From assembly GCA_963777665.1 (NCBI GenBank), contig CAVZRJ010000001.1, positions 248,001 through 312,000 of the forward strand: a stretch of 64,000 nucleotides of DNA, read 5' to 3'. The position numbers and the translations under genes are program-made. Numbering within the stretch: position 1 is the first letter of the stretch; every line of letters begins with the position of its first letter. Shown piece by piece: positions 50,343 to 59,745 of this stretch. The DNA is from Bog-756 sp963777665 (lineage in GTDB: Bacteria; Actinomycetota; Acidimicrobiia; Acidimicrobiales; RAAP-2). Under the pieces are notes generated by a model, which was not told the DNA's origin, searched no databases, and was given only the letters and a program-made list of their open reading frames with translations.

Positions 50343-50405
50343 CCCGCCGGTGGGCACCTGTCGTTCCGGCCTCCTCCGGACCCGGGACCTCTAGCGCCGC
50401 CGGCG

Positions 50406-51323
50406 ATGGCCCGCCTGGTGTATCTCGGCACGCCCGAGGCCGCCGTCGCCCCCCTGCGGACGCTCGTGGCGGCCGGCCACGACGTGGCCCTGGTGGTGAC
50501 CCGACCCGACCGGCGGCGCGGGAGGGGGAACGCGCTGATCCCGAGCCCGGTCAAGGCCGCGGCCCAGGAGTGCGGTCTCGCGGTCACCGACGACCTGCAC
50601 GACGCAACCGCGGTGGGGGCAGAGCTCGGCGTGGTGGTCGCCTACGGACGGATCGTCCCGGTGTCGGTGCTCGACGTGCTCCCCATGGTCAATCTGCACT
50701 TCTCGCTCCTGCCCCGGTGGCGCGGTGCCGCCCCGGTCGAGCGGGCCCTCTTGGAGGGGGACTCGGAGACCGGCGTCTGCCTCATGGCCGTCGAGGCCGG
50801 CCTCGACACCGGCGCGATCTACGCCGAGGTCTCCACCCCGATCGGTGAGGAGGAGACGCTCGACGAGCTCCGGGACAGACTCGTCGCCATCGGCTGCTCC
50901 CTGCTGGCGGAGCACCTGGCCGGGGGTCGCGCCGGTCTTCCGGCCCCGCGGGAGCAGGCCGGCACGCCCAGCTACGCGGAGAAGCTCCTGCCGCACGAGC
51001 TGGAGCTGGACTGGCAACGGCAGGCCATCCACCTGCGTCGGGTGGTCCGCCTCGGTCGTGCCTGGACGACGATCCGCGGGCGCCGGGTCCGGATCCTCAC
51101 GGCCGCCGCGCACCGCGAGGAGCCGGGCACCGACGAGGAGCCGGGCACAGACCACGGCGTCGACCCGCTCGCCCCGGGTGCGTTGCGCGGTGCGGTGGTC
51201 GGCGCCGGTGAGGGGACGTCTCTGCGCCTGCTGACCGTCCAGCCCGAGGGGAAACGACCGATGGAGGCCACCGCCTGGCTCCACGGGGTGCGCGCCGGCC
51301 CGGACGAACGGCTCGGAGGGTGA
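50406..51323 (+). CDS. fmt: Methionyl-tRNA formyltransferase
   Basis: 305 residues. Formylates Met-tRNAi. RLVYLGTPEAAVAPLRTLV at the N-terminus, AYGRIVPVSVLDVLPMVNLHFSLLPRWRGAAPV near residues 82-114 (catalytic Asn-His with the SLLP signature) and the DTGAIYAEVSTPIG stretch are conserved. The C-terminal domain has a Glu/Pro repeat (EEPGTD twice). It acts opposite to Def, its neighbour. TGA overlaps the next GTG by 4 bases. Confidence 0.94.
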   Translation: MARLVYLGTPEAAVAPLRTLVAAGHDVALVVTRPDRRRGRGNALIPSPVKAAAQECGLAVTDDLHDATAVGAELGVVVAYGRIVPVSVLDVLPMVNLHFSLLPRWRGAAPVERALLEGDSETGVCLMAVEAGLDTGAIYAEVSTPIGEEETLDELRDRLVAIGCSLLAEHLAGGRAGLPAPREQAGTPSYAEKLLPHELELDWQRQAIHLRRVVRLGRAWTTIRGRRVRILTAAAHREEPGTDEEPGTDHGVDPLAPGALRGAVVGAGEGTSLRLLTVQPEGKRPMEATAWLHGVRAGPDERLGG

Positions 51324-52072
51324 ACGCGGACGACCCAGCTCCGGGCGCACGGACGGCCCCGGTAGGCTCGGCGGCGATGGCCGCACCGGAGTCCCCGCCC
51401 ACGCTGCGCGTCGCTCCGTCGATCCTCTCCGCGGACTTCGGCGGTCTGGCGGCCGCCGTGGCGTCCGTCGCCAGCGGCACCGATTGGCTCCACATCGACG
51501 TGATGGACGGCCACTTCGTCCCCAATCTCACCGTCGGCCCGCCGGTGGTCGCGTCCCTCCGGGCCCACAGCGGGCTCTTCTTCGATACCCACCTCATGAT
51601 CACCGACCCGGCCCGCTATCTCGGGCCGTTCCGGGATGCTGGGGCGGACGGGTGCACCGTGCACGTCGAGGTGGGCGAGACCGCCGCCCTGGTGTCCCAG
51701 ATGCGCGATCTCGGCCTCCGGGTCGGTCTGGCCGCCAATCCGGACACCCCCTTCGAGGCGCTCGAGCCGTACCTGTCCATGGTCGACCTGGTCCTGTGCA
51801 TGACGGTCTTCCCCGGTTTCGGTGGACAGTCGTTCATCGAAGGGGTGCTGGCGAAGGTGCGCCAGGTGCGCGATGCGGCCGACGCCGCCGGTCTCTCGCT
51901 CGACGTGGAGGTCGACGGCGGGATCGACGAGCACACGGTGGTGGGGGCCGCACGAGCCGGGGCCAACGTCTTCGTGGCCGGTTCGGCGGTCTTCGGCCGG
52001 GAGGACCCGCTCGGCTCGGTGTCCGGCATCCTCGCGGCGGCAGAGGCCGAGCGGGCCGGGGTCAGGCCCTGA
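51320..52072 (+). CDS. rpe: Ribulose-phosphate 3-epimerase
   Basis: About 250 residues from GTG 51320, or 231 from ATG 51377. TIM-barrel epimerase of the pentose phosphate pathway. VAPSILSADFGGL, WLHIDVMDGHFVPNLTVGPPVV (metal ligands His and Asp), the FFDTHLMITDP strand, MTVFPGFGGQSFIEGVLAKV and DVEVDGGIDEHTV follow in order. GTG 51320 overlaps fmt (GTGA), but the first 19 residues are not conserved, so ATG 51377 may be real. It precedes ribD, which uses its product's pathway only distantly. Confidence 0.92.
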   Translation: MNADDPAPGARTAPVGSAAMAAPESPPTLRVAPSILSADFGGLAAAVASVASGTDWLHIDVMDGHFVPNLTVGPPVVASLRAHSGLFFDTHLMITDPARYLGPFRDAGADGCTVHVEVGETAALVSQMRDLGLRVGLAANPDTPFEALEPYLSMVDLVLCMTVFPGFGGQSFIEGVLAKVRQVRDAADAAGLSLDVEVDGGIDEHTVVGAARAGANVFVAGSAVFGREDPLGSVSGILAAAEAERAGVRP

Positions 52073-52113
52073 GCGTTCTGCTCCGCCCCGGGCTCGGGGG
52101 GGACACCGGCTGG

Positions 52114-53123
52114 ATGTTGCAGGCGGTCGAGGCCGCCGAGCGGGTGCGTGGCCGCACCGCTCCGAACCCGTGGGTGGGTGCGGTGCTGGTGGCTCCCGGG
52201 GACTCGCACACCCCGACGACCTGGTTCGTCGGGGCCACCGCCCCGCCGGGTGGACCCCATGCCGAGGTGACCGCCCTGACCGCGGCCGGGGACCGGGCCC
52301 GGGGCGCGACGTTGTACGTGACCCTCGAGCCCTGCGCGCACCATGGCCGCACCCCGCCGTGCACCGAGGCGGTGCTCGGGGCCGGGGTGGCCCGGGTGGT
52401 GGTGGGGATGGTCGACCCCGATCCGCTGGTGGACGGACGGGGTGTCGAGGTCCTGCGGAGCGCGGGGATGGACGTCGAGGTGGGGGTGGCCGCCGACGTC
52501 GTGGGCGAGCAGTTGGCTGCCTATGTGGCGCACCGGCGCACCGGGCGGCCATGGGTCGTGCTCAAACTGGCGGCCACGCTCGACGGCCGGATCGCCGCCC
52601 CCGACGGCTCGAGCCGTTGGATCACCGGTGAGGCCGCCCGTCGGGACGTCCACCGACTGCGGGCGGTCTCCGACGCGGTGATCGTGGGGGCAGGGACCGT
52701 GCGCGCCGACGACCCGAGCCTGACCGTCCGGCTCCCCCCGACGACCCGCTGTTCCGCGGGCCGGACGATCAGCCGTTGCGGGTCGTGCTCGGACGTGCCC
52801 CCGCCGCGGCCGCCGTGCGGCCCGCGCTCGAGCTGGGTGGCGACCCGGTCGGGGTGCTCGAGCAGCTCGGCAGCCGGGGACTGGTCCAGGTCCTCGTCGA
52901 AGGCGGAGCCACCGTGGCCCACGAATTCCACGCCCGAGGCCTGGTCGACCGGTACGTGCTGTACATCGCCCCGGCCCTCTTCGGCGGCGACGACGCACGA
53001 CCGCTGTTCGCCGGCCCGGGTGCGGCCACCATCGGGAGCCTGTGGCGTGGGGAGGTTCGCTCGGTGACTAGCCTGGAGGGCGACGTGCGGGTGGAGCTGG
53101 CTCCGCTCGCACCCCCGGTCTGA
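52114..53123 (+). CDS. ribD: Riboflavin deaminase/reductase RibD, one frame break
   Basis: The N-terminal deaminase domain has TAPNPWVGAVLV near residue 14, PHAEVTAL (zinc His-Ala-Glu) and LEPCAHHGRTPPCTEAVL with the zinc Cys pair. The reductase domain starts RPWVVLKLAATLDGRIAAPDGSSRWITG and ends VQVLVEGGATVAHEF, LYIAPALFGGDDARPLF. The frame breaks in the C-run 52734-52739 (one base missing). Between RVVLGRAP and the LVEGG strand it is about 30 residues shorter than E. coli RibD, perhaps a class trait. Start is ATG 52114; an in-frame CTG at 52069 overlapping rpe's stop would supply the usual residues ahead of it. Confidence 0.88.
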
Positions 53124-53244
53124 GCGCCGGGGCCAGGCAGTCGTCGCGTCGCCCGGGTCCCGTCCGCAGAAATCGCCCAAGGTCGGCCCGCGAGGAGCCG
53201 ACAACAAGAGCAGCGGTCACTCAACCGAGGGAGACAGAGGGTCG
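53124..53244. other. ribD-ribBA gap without a riboflavin synthase gene
   Basis: A 121-base stretch where riboflavin synthase (ribE) often sits. It holds no ORF. I see no FMN-riboswitch core (RFN) motifs. AGGGAGACAGAGGG at its end contains the ribosome site of ribBA. Confidence 0.6.
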
Positions 53245-54451
<1,207 letters not shown>

Positions 54452-54465
<14 letters not shown>

Positions 54466-55033
54466 CCGGACCCTCCTGCCGGACGATGCCAAGGCGCGTG
54501 CCGGGGGGCGGGTCGGCACCTCCCTCGATCCGGCGGGCGCCGCGTCGGCTGCCGCCGGCGTCCGGATCGCGTTCGCCTGCGCAGAATTCAACGGCGGGAT
54601 CACCGACCGGCTGCTCACCGGCGCCCTGGACTGGCTCGAGTCGGCGGGGTGCGACCTCGGCGACGTGACCGTGGCCTGGGCCCCGGGAGCGTTCGAGCTC
54701 CCATTGCTCGCCCAGTCCCTGGCCGCGTCCGGGCGCATCGACGCGGTGGTCTGCCTCGGGGCGGTCATCCGGGGTGACACCGGGCACTACGAGTTCGTGG
54801 CCGGGGAGTGCGCCGCCGGAATCCAGCAGGTCCAGCTCGACACCGGCCTGCCGGTGGTGTTCGGTGTGCTGACCACCGACACCGTGGAGCAGGCCCTGGT
54901 CCGCTCGTTGCCGGACGAGACCAACAAGGGCACCGAGGCGGTCCGCACGGCGTTGGAGACGGTGGCGGTGCTGCGGGCCGTCGCCGACGTCTCGGCCACG
55001 GCGCAGGCCGGCTACTCCGTCGGTGGGCGGTGA
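54452..55033 (+). CDS. ribH: 6,7-Dimethyl-8-ribityllumazine synthase
   Basis: 193 residues with a longer N-terminus than usual. FACAEFNGGITDRLLTGAL near residue 44, WAPGAFELPLLAQSLA near 74 and CLGAVIRGDTGHYEFVAGE near 96 are diagnostic, the latter with the catalytic His. Forms lumazine from RibBA's two products. The stop overlaps the hisG GTG by 4 bases. Confidence 0.94.
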
Positions 55034-55932
55034 GCGTGCTCCGTCTGGTCCTGCCCAAGGGCTCCCTCGAGAAGGCCACCCTCGAGCTCTTCGCAGACGC
55101 CGACCTCGCGGTCAGCCGTTCGTCGAGCGTCGACTACCGGGGGACCATCGACGACCCTCGCATCGACGACGTCCGCATCCTGCGGCCGCAGGAGATCCCG
55201 CTCTACGTCGCCGACGGGCTGTTCGACATCGGGATCACCGGGCGCGACTGGATCGAGGAGCGGGGGAGCGCGGTCACCTCCCTCGGCACCCTCCAGTACT
55301 CGAAAGCGTCGGCCAACCCGGTCCGGGTGGTGCTGGCGGTGCCCACCGAGCTCCCCGTCGATTCGGTCGGCGACCTCGCCCGGTCGGCCACCGGGGCGAA
55401 CGGCGCGCTGCGGGTGTCGACCGAGTACCCCGAGCTCACCCGCCGCTATCTCGCCGACCACGGGGTGCGCGCCGCGGTGAGCGTCTCCTACGGGGCGACC
55501 GAGGCCAAGGTGCCCGACATCGCCGACTGCGTGGTCGAGATCACCGAGACCGGGCGCGCCCTGCGGGCTGCCGGCCTCAAGGTCGTCGAGACCCTCCTCG
55601 TGTCCCACACCGAGCTCATCGCCAATCCGGCCGCGGCGGCCGACCCGACCAAGCGTCATGCCATGGAGCAGCTGCTCACCCTCCTCCAGGGTGTCCTCGA
55701 GGCCCGGGGCAAGGTCCTGGTGAAGCTCAATGTCGCCGCCGACCAGCTCAAAGGGGTCATCGAGGTCCTGCCCTCCCTGCGTTCGCCGACGGTCTCCGAG
55801 CTGTTCGGTGAGGGAGGCTTCGCCGTCGAGACGGTCGTGCCCAAGTCGGAGATCAACGTGCTGATCCCCGCGCTGCGCGACCGCGGCGCCACCGACATCA
55901 TCGAACTGGCCCTGTCCAAGATCGTCCACTGA
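55030..55932 (+). CDS. hisG: ATP phosphoribosyltransferase, long form
   Basis: 300 residues, long (homohexameric) form. LVLPKGSLEKATLELFADA at the N-terminus, DGLFDIGITGRDWIEE near residue 67, the PRPP-binding DCVVEITETGRALRAAGLKVVE near 175 and the C-terminal regulatory domain from KVLVKLNVAADQLKGVIEVL near 235, which binds histidine for feedback control. GTG 55030 overlaps ribH by 4 bases; GTG 55036 is also possible. No other his gene lies in the window. Confidence 0.93.
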   Translation: MSVLRLVLPKGSLEKATLELFADADLAVSRSSSVDYRGTIDDPRIDDVRILRPQEIPLYVADGLFDIGITGRDWIEERGSAVTSLGTLQYSKASANPVRVVLAVPTELPVDSVGDLARSATGANGALRVSTEYPELTRRYLADHGVRAAVSVSYGATEAKVPDIADCVVEITETGRALRAAGLKVVETLLVSHTELIANPAAAADPTKRHAMEQLLTLLQGVLEARGKVLVKLNVAADQLKGVIEVLPSLRSPTVSELFGEGGFAVETVVPKSEINVLIPALRDRGATDIIELALSKIVH

Positions 55933-55942
55933 GCGCGTCGCG

Positions 55943-56383
55943 TTGACCCCTCCCTACCCGACCTCCCCCTCGGACCTGGTCCCGGTGAGCCGAGCCCCCC
56001 TGATCGGCTATGTGGTCTCGTTCGACGAGGAGCGCGGCCTCGGCATGGTCGAGTGTGGGCCAGGGCGCACGGTCCCCTTCCACTGCTCGGTCATCACGGA
56101 CGGTTCGCGCACGATCGATGTCGGGGCGGTGGTTGCCGTACGGATCGTGGCCGGCCGGCTCGGCATCCTCGAGGCCCGGTCGGTCCGCCCACTCCCCGGG
56201 GTGGTCTCCCCGGGAGGGTCCCTCGCCGCCGGCGAGCAGGCCGATCAGTGGTCGGGCGTTGCGTTCGCCGCGCCGTCATCCGGATCCGGGTCGGTCCCGG
56301 GCTCCGGGACCCGCTCCTCCGAGCCCGCCTCCGCCGGGGTGGCCGGCGGGGTGTCCGAACCCTGGCCGGTCCCGTCGTCGTAG
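55943..56383 (+). CDS. Cold-shock-domain-like protein
   Basis: The first 75-85 residues form an OB/cold-shock-like fold: APLIGYVVSFDEERGLGMVE, TVPFHCSVITDGSRTIDVG and VVAVRIVAGRLGILEA match the strand order of RNA-binding cold-shock proteins, with the usual Gly and Phe positions (FHCS). The Ser/Gly/Pro-rich tail overlaps the 3' end of the opposite-strand MFS gene by 139 bases, so the real stop may differ; a frame error near the tail is possible. The start may be the TTG at 55943 or the GTG at 55988. Function unknown. Confidence 0.5.
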   Translation: MTPPYPTSPSDLVPVSRAPLIGYVVSFDEERGLGMVECGPGRTVPFHCSVITDGSRTIDVGAVVAVRIVAGRLGILEARSVRPLPGVVSPGGSLAAGEQADQWSGVAFAAPSSGSGSVPGSGTRSSEPASAGVAGGVSEPWPVPSS

Positions 56384-57837
56384 GGGTTGCCGAGGACCGA
56401 GCGCGCCATGTCGATGACCACCGCGCTGTCGGCGTCCTCCTCGGTCACCACGCCGAGGAGCGGAGCGGCCAGGAGACCGGTCAGGATGCCGGTTTCCGCC
56501 ATCGACTCGGCCTGCACGATGCTCCACTCCCACAACCGCCGGACCATGTCCGGACTGGCCGGGTTCCGTTGCGGGTACCGCAGCCAACAGTTGACCACCG
56601 CGTGCGCCACGCCGGTCGCGGCCGGGAAGAGCCAGATGAGGCGGTAGTTGCCGGTGGCGTCGATGACGATGGCGGCGATGTAGGCCAGGATCACGCTGCA
56701 CAGGTTGAACGGGGCGAGCAGCACCCCGATCCGCTCGCCGAGACCCCCTGCCCTCGGGAGGAGCCGCAGGAGCAGCGGGGCCATCACGATGATGTAGGCG
56801 CCGACGAACGGGGCCCCGATGAATGCCAGGGCGACCGCCTGCCAGAGGTGGGTGTCGAAGTACTGGACGCCGGCGAGCAACGCCCCGACCAGCGGGGCAC
56901 CGATGGCCAACTGCATCGGGGTGAGCTTGCGGCTGAGCGGGATCCCGAGGCCGATGCCGATGAAGAAGACCGGGATGCCGGTCACCAGCCCCGCGATGGT
57001 CTGGGCGCTCGCCCCGGCGTGGAGCACCCGCTGGAAGAAGAGGATTGCGACGTACGCGGTGGACCCGACTCCGGACCAGAAGAGCAGCGAGCCACCGATG
57101 AGCACTTTGGCGTTGGGTCCCGCCAGGATCTCGCGGAGCTCGTCCCGGGCCGGGCGGTCCCGCTCCTTGCGGTCCGCCGCTGCCCCGAACGAGGCGGCTG
57201 GCGCCTCGCGCACCAGGAGGAGGACGACCAGGCCGACCGCGACCAGGATCACCGCGTCGATCTGGAAGGGCAGGTTCCAGGTGGCCGGGTTGCTCTGCTT
57301 CCAGGAGGTGATGACGGTTCCCTTGATCGTCCAGCTGGCGAGCGTGCCGAGCACGGTGGTCAGCAGCAGCGCTTTGAGCCAGCGGCTGCGACCGAAGACC
57401 TCGGGCACCACCGCGACGTTGGTCAGGGTGAAGGTGGCCGACGCCTGACCGGCGATGAGGATCATGAGCACGAGGAGCCAGTAGCCGTGGACGACCGTGA
57501 ACATCCAGGTCGCCGCGCCCATCAGGATGAGGCTGCCGGCCATGTAGGGGGTGCGCCGCCCGACCCGGCTGCGGGTCCGATCGCTCAGCCGTCCGGCCAC
57601 CGGGTAGGTCAGCCAGCTCACCAGCCGGTCGGCGGTCAGGGCGAAGGTGACCGCGAGCGCGCCGGACGCGCGTTGCTGGACGAAGAGCGTGATGAGCACC
57701 CCGGAGACGGCGAGATTGGCCCGGGGGCCGACCAGGCCCACCGAGAGCCCGATGAAACTCCGGAGTCGGGAGGCGTCGATGCCTCCGGCGGGTCGGGCCG
57801 CCGGAGGCAGGTCGGCCTCGCCCGGCGGGTCGCTCAC
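56245..57837 (-). CDS. MFS transporter, GPH-like
   Basis: 530 residues with about 12 membrane segments. DRTRSRVGRRTPYMAGSLIL near residue 85 resembles the loop of sugar:cation (GPH) symporters. A central charged loop (LLVREAPAASFGAAADRKERD) separates the halves. The C-terminal third carries an unusual soluble tail of about 100 residues ending in an acidic Pro/Asp-rich stretch. No substrate can be assigned. It overlaps the DUF1844-like gene by 4 bases and the cold-shock-like gene tail on the other strand. Confidence 0.75.
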   Translation of the reverse strand: MSDPPGEADLPPAARPAGGIDASRLRSFIGLSVGLVGPRANLAVSGVLITLFVQQRASGALAVTFALTADRLVSWLTYPVAGRLSDRTRSRVGRRTPYMAGSLILMGAATWMFTVVHGYWLLVLMILIAGQASATFTLTNVAVVPEVFGRSRWLKALLLTTVLGTLASWTIKGTVITSWKQSNPATWNLPFQIDAVILVAVGLVVLLLVREAPAASFGAAADRKERDRPARDELREILAGPNAKVLIGGSLLFWSGVGSTAYVAILFFQRVLHAGASAQTIAGLVTGIPVFFIGIGLGIPLSRKLTPMQLAIGAPLVGALLAGVQYFDTHLWQAVALAFIGAPFVGAYIIVMAPLLLRLLPRAGGLGERIGVLLAPFNLCSVILAYIAAIVIDATGNYRLIWLFPAATGVAHAVVNCWLRYPQRNPASPDMVRRLWEWSIVQAESMAETGILTGLLAAPLLGVVTEEDADSAVVIDMARSVLGNPYDDGTGQGSDTPPATPAEAGSEERVPEPGTDPDPDDGAANATPDH

Positions 57838-58355
57838 CCCGGGGTGTCGTCGTCCGGCGGCGCGCCCCCGTTGGCAGCGGTTGCCGACGCCGCCCGTTGC
57901 GCGTCGCCGTCGGCTCCTGACGACGCGGTCACGTCCGCCGCCACCCGCCGGGCTCCGTCGATCTGCACGTAGGCCAGCCGGAGCTGGCTGAGACCGTCGC
58001 GCAACCCGCCCTCGCCTTCGCCGAGCCGCCCTTCGAGGCCGTCGACCAGGTAGCCGAGGGCGTCGATGGCCAGACGGGCCTGGTCGAGCAGCGGAGGCTG
58101 CTGCGAGAGGTAGACCGCGGCCAGCTCGAACAGGCCGTAGCAGTGGTTGGCGACGACCGCCTCGACCGGGGAGTTGGCGAGCTCGGTGCGCAGTGCTTCT
58201 ACCTGGGCGGCGAGCTCCTCGTCGTCCGGCTCCCCAGGGTCCCCGGCGCCCGCACCGGGCGGGTCGGAGGACGGCCGCGCCGGGCCGGGATCGCCGGGCG
58301 TGGAAGGGGGCTTTCCGACCGGGTGTTCGCCGTCGGGCGTCCAGAGCGTGCTCAC
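57834..58355 (-). CDS. DUF1844-like protein
   Basis: 173 residues. A Pro/Gly-rich N-terminus to about residue 45, then a helical core: LANSPVEAVVANHCYGLFELAAVYLSQQ with LARLAIDALGYLVDGLEGRLGEGE in family form and LRDGLSQLRLAYVQI, resembling DUF1844 proteins found near infC in actinobacteria. The tail is Ala/Asp-rich. Its stop overlaps the MFS start by 4 bases, so the pair is cotranslated. Divergent from infC, sharing the 200-base leader region. The family assignment is moderate. Confidence 0.55.
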   Translation of the reverse strand: MSTLWTPDGEHPVGKPPSTPGDPGPARPSSDPPGAGAGDPGEPDDEELAAQVEALRTELANSPVEAVVANHCYGLFELAAVYLSQQPPLLDQARLAIDALGYLVDGLEGRLGEGEGGLRDGLSQLRLAYVQIDGARRVAADVTASSGADGDAQRAASATAANGGAPPDDDTPG

Positions 58356-58361
58356 GACTGA

Positions 58362-58568
58362 TAGCCTAAAGCAACTGATAGACGAGGAAGCGGGGCTTCG
58401 CGGTGCGAATCCCCCACCCGGCCACAGTGGCTGACCGACGGTCGGTCCCCGGTGCGCCGGGTCTACCGGGCCCGGGAACCGACACCCGTCGGTCGCCCCG
58501 GTGCTGGCTCCGCTCCTTCATCATCGGTCACGGAGTTTCCGTGACCCGCAGACAGGGAGTGAAGTCGC
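58362..58568 (+). promoter_or_regulatory. infC leader with competing hairpins
   Basis: Non-coding leader between the divergent DUF1844-like gene and infC. GACCGACGG at 58433-58441 can pair perfectly with CCGTCGGTC at 58486-58494, but the same bases also form a local palindrome GACCGAC-GTCGGTC (58433-58447), so the two folds exclude each other. A third hairpin, GGTCACGGA at 58526-58534 with TCCGTGACC at 58538-58546, lies just before the ribosome site GGGAG (58554-58558). No U-run follows, so control of translation is more likely than termination. The operon infC-rpmI-rplT is feedback-controlled in other bacteria by L20 or IF3. Confidence 0.5.
58526..58546 (+). promoter_or_regulatory. Hairpin directly ahead of the infC ribosome site
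   Basis: Nine perfect base pairs (GGTCACGGA with TCCGTGACC) and a 3-base loop. Its 3' end is 7 bases ahead of GGGAG and 22 bases ahead of the AUA start, so it could hide or present the ribosome site. Confidence 0.55.
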
Positions 58569-59363
58569 ATAGCAACCAGCACCACCACCACCGATCCTCG
58601 TATCAACGACCGCATCCGTGCCCGTGAGGTACGGCTGGTAGACCCGGAAGGGGAGCAGCTCGGCATCAAGCTCCTGCCGGAGGCACTGGCCATCGCCCGG
58701 GATCTCGACCTCGATCTGGTCGAGGTGGCACCAGGCGCCAATCCGCCCGTCTGCCGGATCATGGACTTCGGCAAGCACAAGTTCGACGAAGCCCAGCGAG
58801 CCAAGGAATCGAAGCGCAAGGCCGTCCACGTCGGGATCAAGGAGATGAAGTACCGGCCGAAGATCGGGCCAGGCGACTTCGACACCAAGACCCGCCAGGT
58901 GGCCAAGTTCCTCGACGAGGGCCACAAGGTCAAGATCACCATCATGTTTCGCGGTCGGGAGGTCTTCCACCCCGAACTGGGCAAGAAGATCCTGGATCGG
59001 ATCGCCGAGCAGATGGACGGGATGGGGAAGCCGGAGGCGGTGCCACGACTCGACGGACGGAACATGGTGATGGTATTGGCACCCGAGAAGCGGGCAAAGC
59101 AGTCGGCAGCGGCCAAGAGCGCCTCCTCCAAGGGAGCGGACGCTTCCCGGCAGCCTGCCCGGGGCATGACCGAGGCCGCCGACACTGCCGTCCCGTCCCC
59201 GCCCCCGGTGGCCGGCGCACCTGATGCGCCGACCGGGGCGGACGAGGTGCCGGCTGCCGTCGAGACATCGCCCGGGGTCGTGGCGCAGACGACCGCCGCG
59301 GTGGGGAATCTCCCCCCGCGCGGAGACGATCCAACGAGAGGGATAAGACCATGCCAAAGATGA
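58569..59363 (+). CDS. infC: Translation initiation factor IF-3 with AUA start
   Basis: IF3 N-domain from ATSTTTTDPRINDRIRAREV, then GIKLLPEALAIARDLDLDLVE, NPPVCRIMDFGKHKFDEAQR and the C-domain KEMKYRPKIGPGDFDTKTRQ, KITIMFRGREVFHPELGKKIL. A TGA at 58560-58562 stops the frame upstream, and no ATG, GTG or TTG occurs before 58725, inside the fold. The start must be non-standard: ATA at 58569 with GGGAG (58554-58558) ten bases ahead. IF3 genes elsewhere use AUU or AUC, so IF3 can reject its own message when abundant. 264 residues with an Ala/Pro-rich C-terminal tail; the last codons overlap rpmI by 13 bases. Confidence 0.88.
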   Translation: MATSTTTTDPRINDRIRAREVRLVDPEGEQLGIKLLPEALAIARDLDLDLVEVAPGANPPVCRIMDFGKHKFDEAQRAKESKRKAVHVGIKEMKYRPKIGPGDFDTKTRQVAKFLDEGHKVKITIMFRGREVFHPELGKKILDRIAEQMDGMGKPEAVPRLDGRNMVMVLAPEKRAKQSAAAKSASSKGADASRQPARGMTEAADTAVPSPPPVAGAPDAPTGADEVPAAVETSPGVVAQTTAAVGNLPPRGDDPTRGIRPCQR

Positions 59364-59545
59364 AGTCCGACAGCGGAGCCCGCAAGCGGATCAAGGTCAC
59401 CGGAACGGGACGCCTGCGTCGCCGCAAGGCCTTCCGCTCGCACCTGCTCGAACACAAGTCGAGCGAGCGCAAGCGCAGGCTCGGCCGTGAGACCGACTTC
59501 GCCACGGGCGATGCCAGGCAGGTCAAGCGCATGCTCGGGATGTAG
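59351..59545 (+). CDS. rpmI: Ribosomal protein L35
   Basis: 64 residues, very basic. MPKMKSDSGARKRIKVTGTGRLRRRKAF and the ending ARQVKRMLGM are typical L35. Start ATG 59351 has GAGAGGGAT upstream (about 59335-59343). It overlaps the reading of infC's C-terminal tail; a TAA at 59344-59346 in another frame may be infC's true end if an indel lies in that tail. Confidence 0.93.
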   Translation: MPKMKSDSGARKRIKVTGTGRLRRRKAFRSHLLEHKSSERKRRLGRETDFATGDARQVKRMLGM

Positions 59546-59599
59546 GGGGCGCTCCACCCGGTCCACCCGCATCACCGGTTCGTTCCGGCCCGCCTCGCG

Positions 59600-59615
59600 G
59601 ACCCGGTACCGGGTC
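59600..59615. repeat. 16-bp perfect palindrome between rpmI and rplT
   Basis: GACCCGGTACCGGGTC is its own complement. It lies in an unusually long, 200-base gap between rpmI and rplT, genes normally less than 50 bases apart. It could form an RNA hairpin or bind a dimeric protein. No gene is seen in the gap. Confidence 0.5.
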
Positions 59616-59745
59616 ACCTCCACCTCTCCACCGCTACCTGCACCGTCGGACCCGCCGGCACACCGCCATCCCGGACCGGTCGATCGCGACGGGCCAGGTC
59701 AGACAGACCCAGACCGAAGGCCCCCTCAGACAAAGGAGTTCTCCC

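Noticed and set aside
53124..53244. FMN riboswitch ahead of ribBA
   Set aside because: None of the conserved RFN core motifs is present and the gap is too short for the full structure plus a ribosome site.
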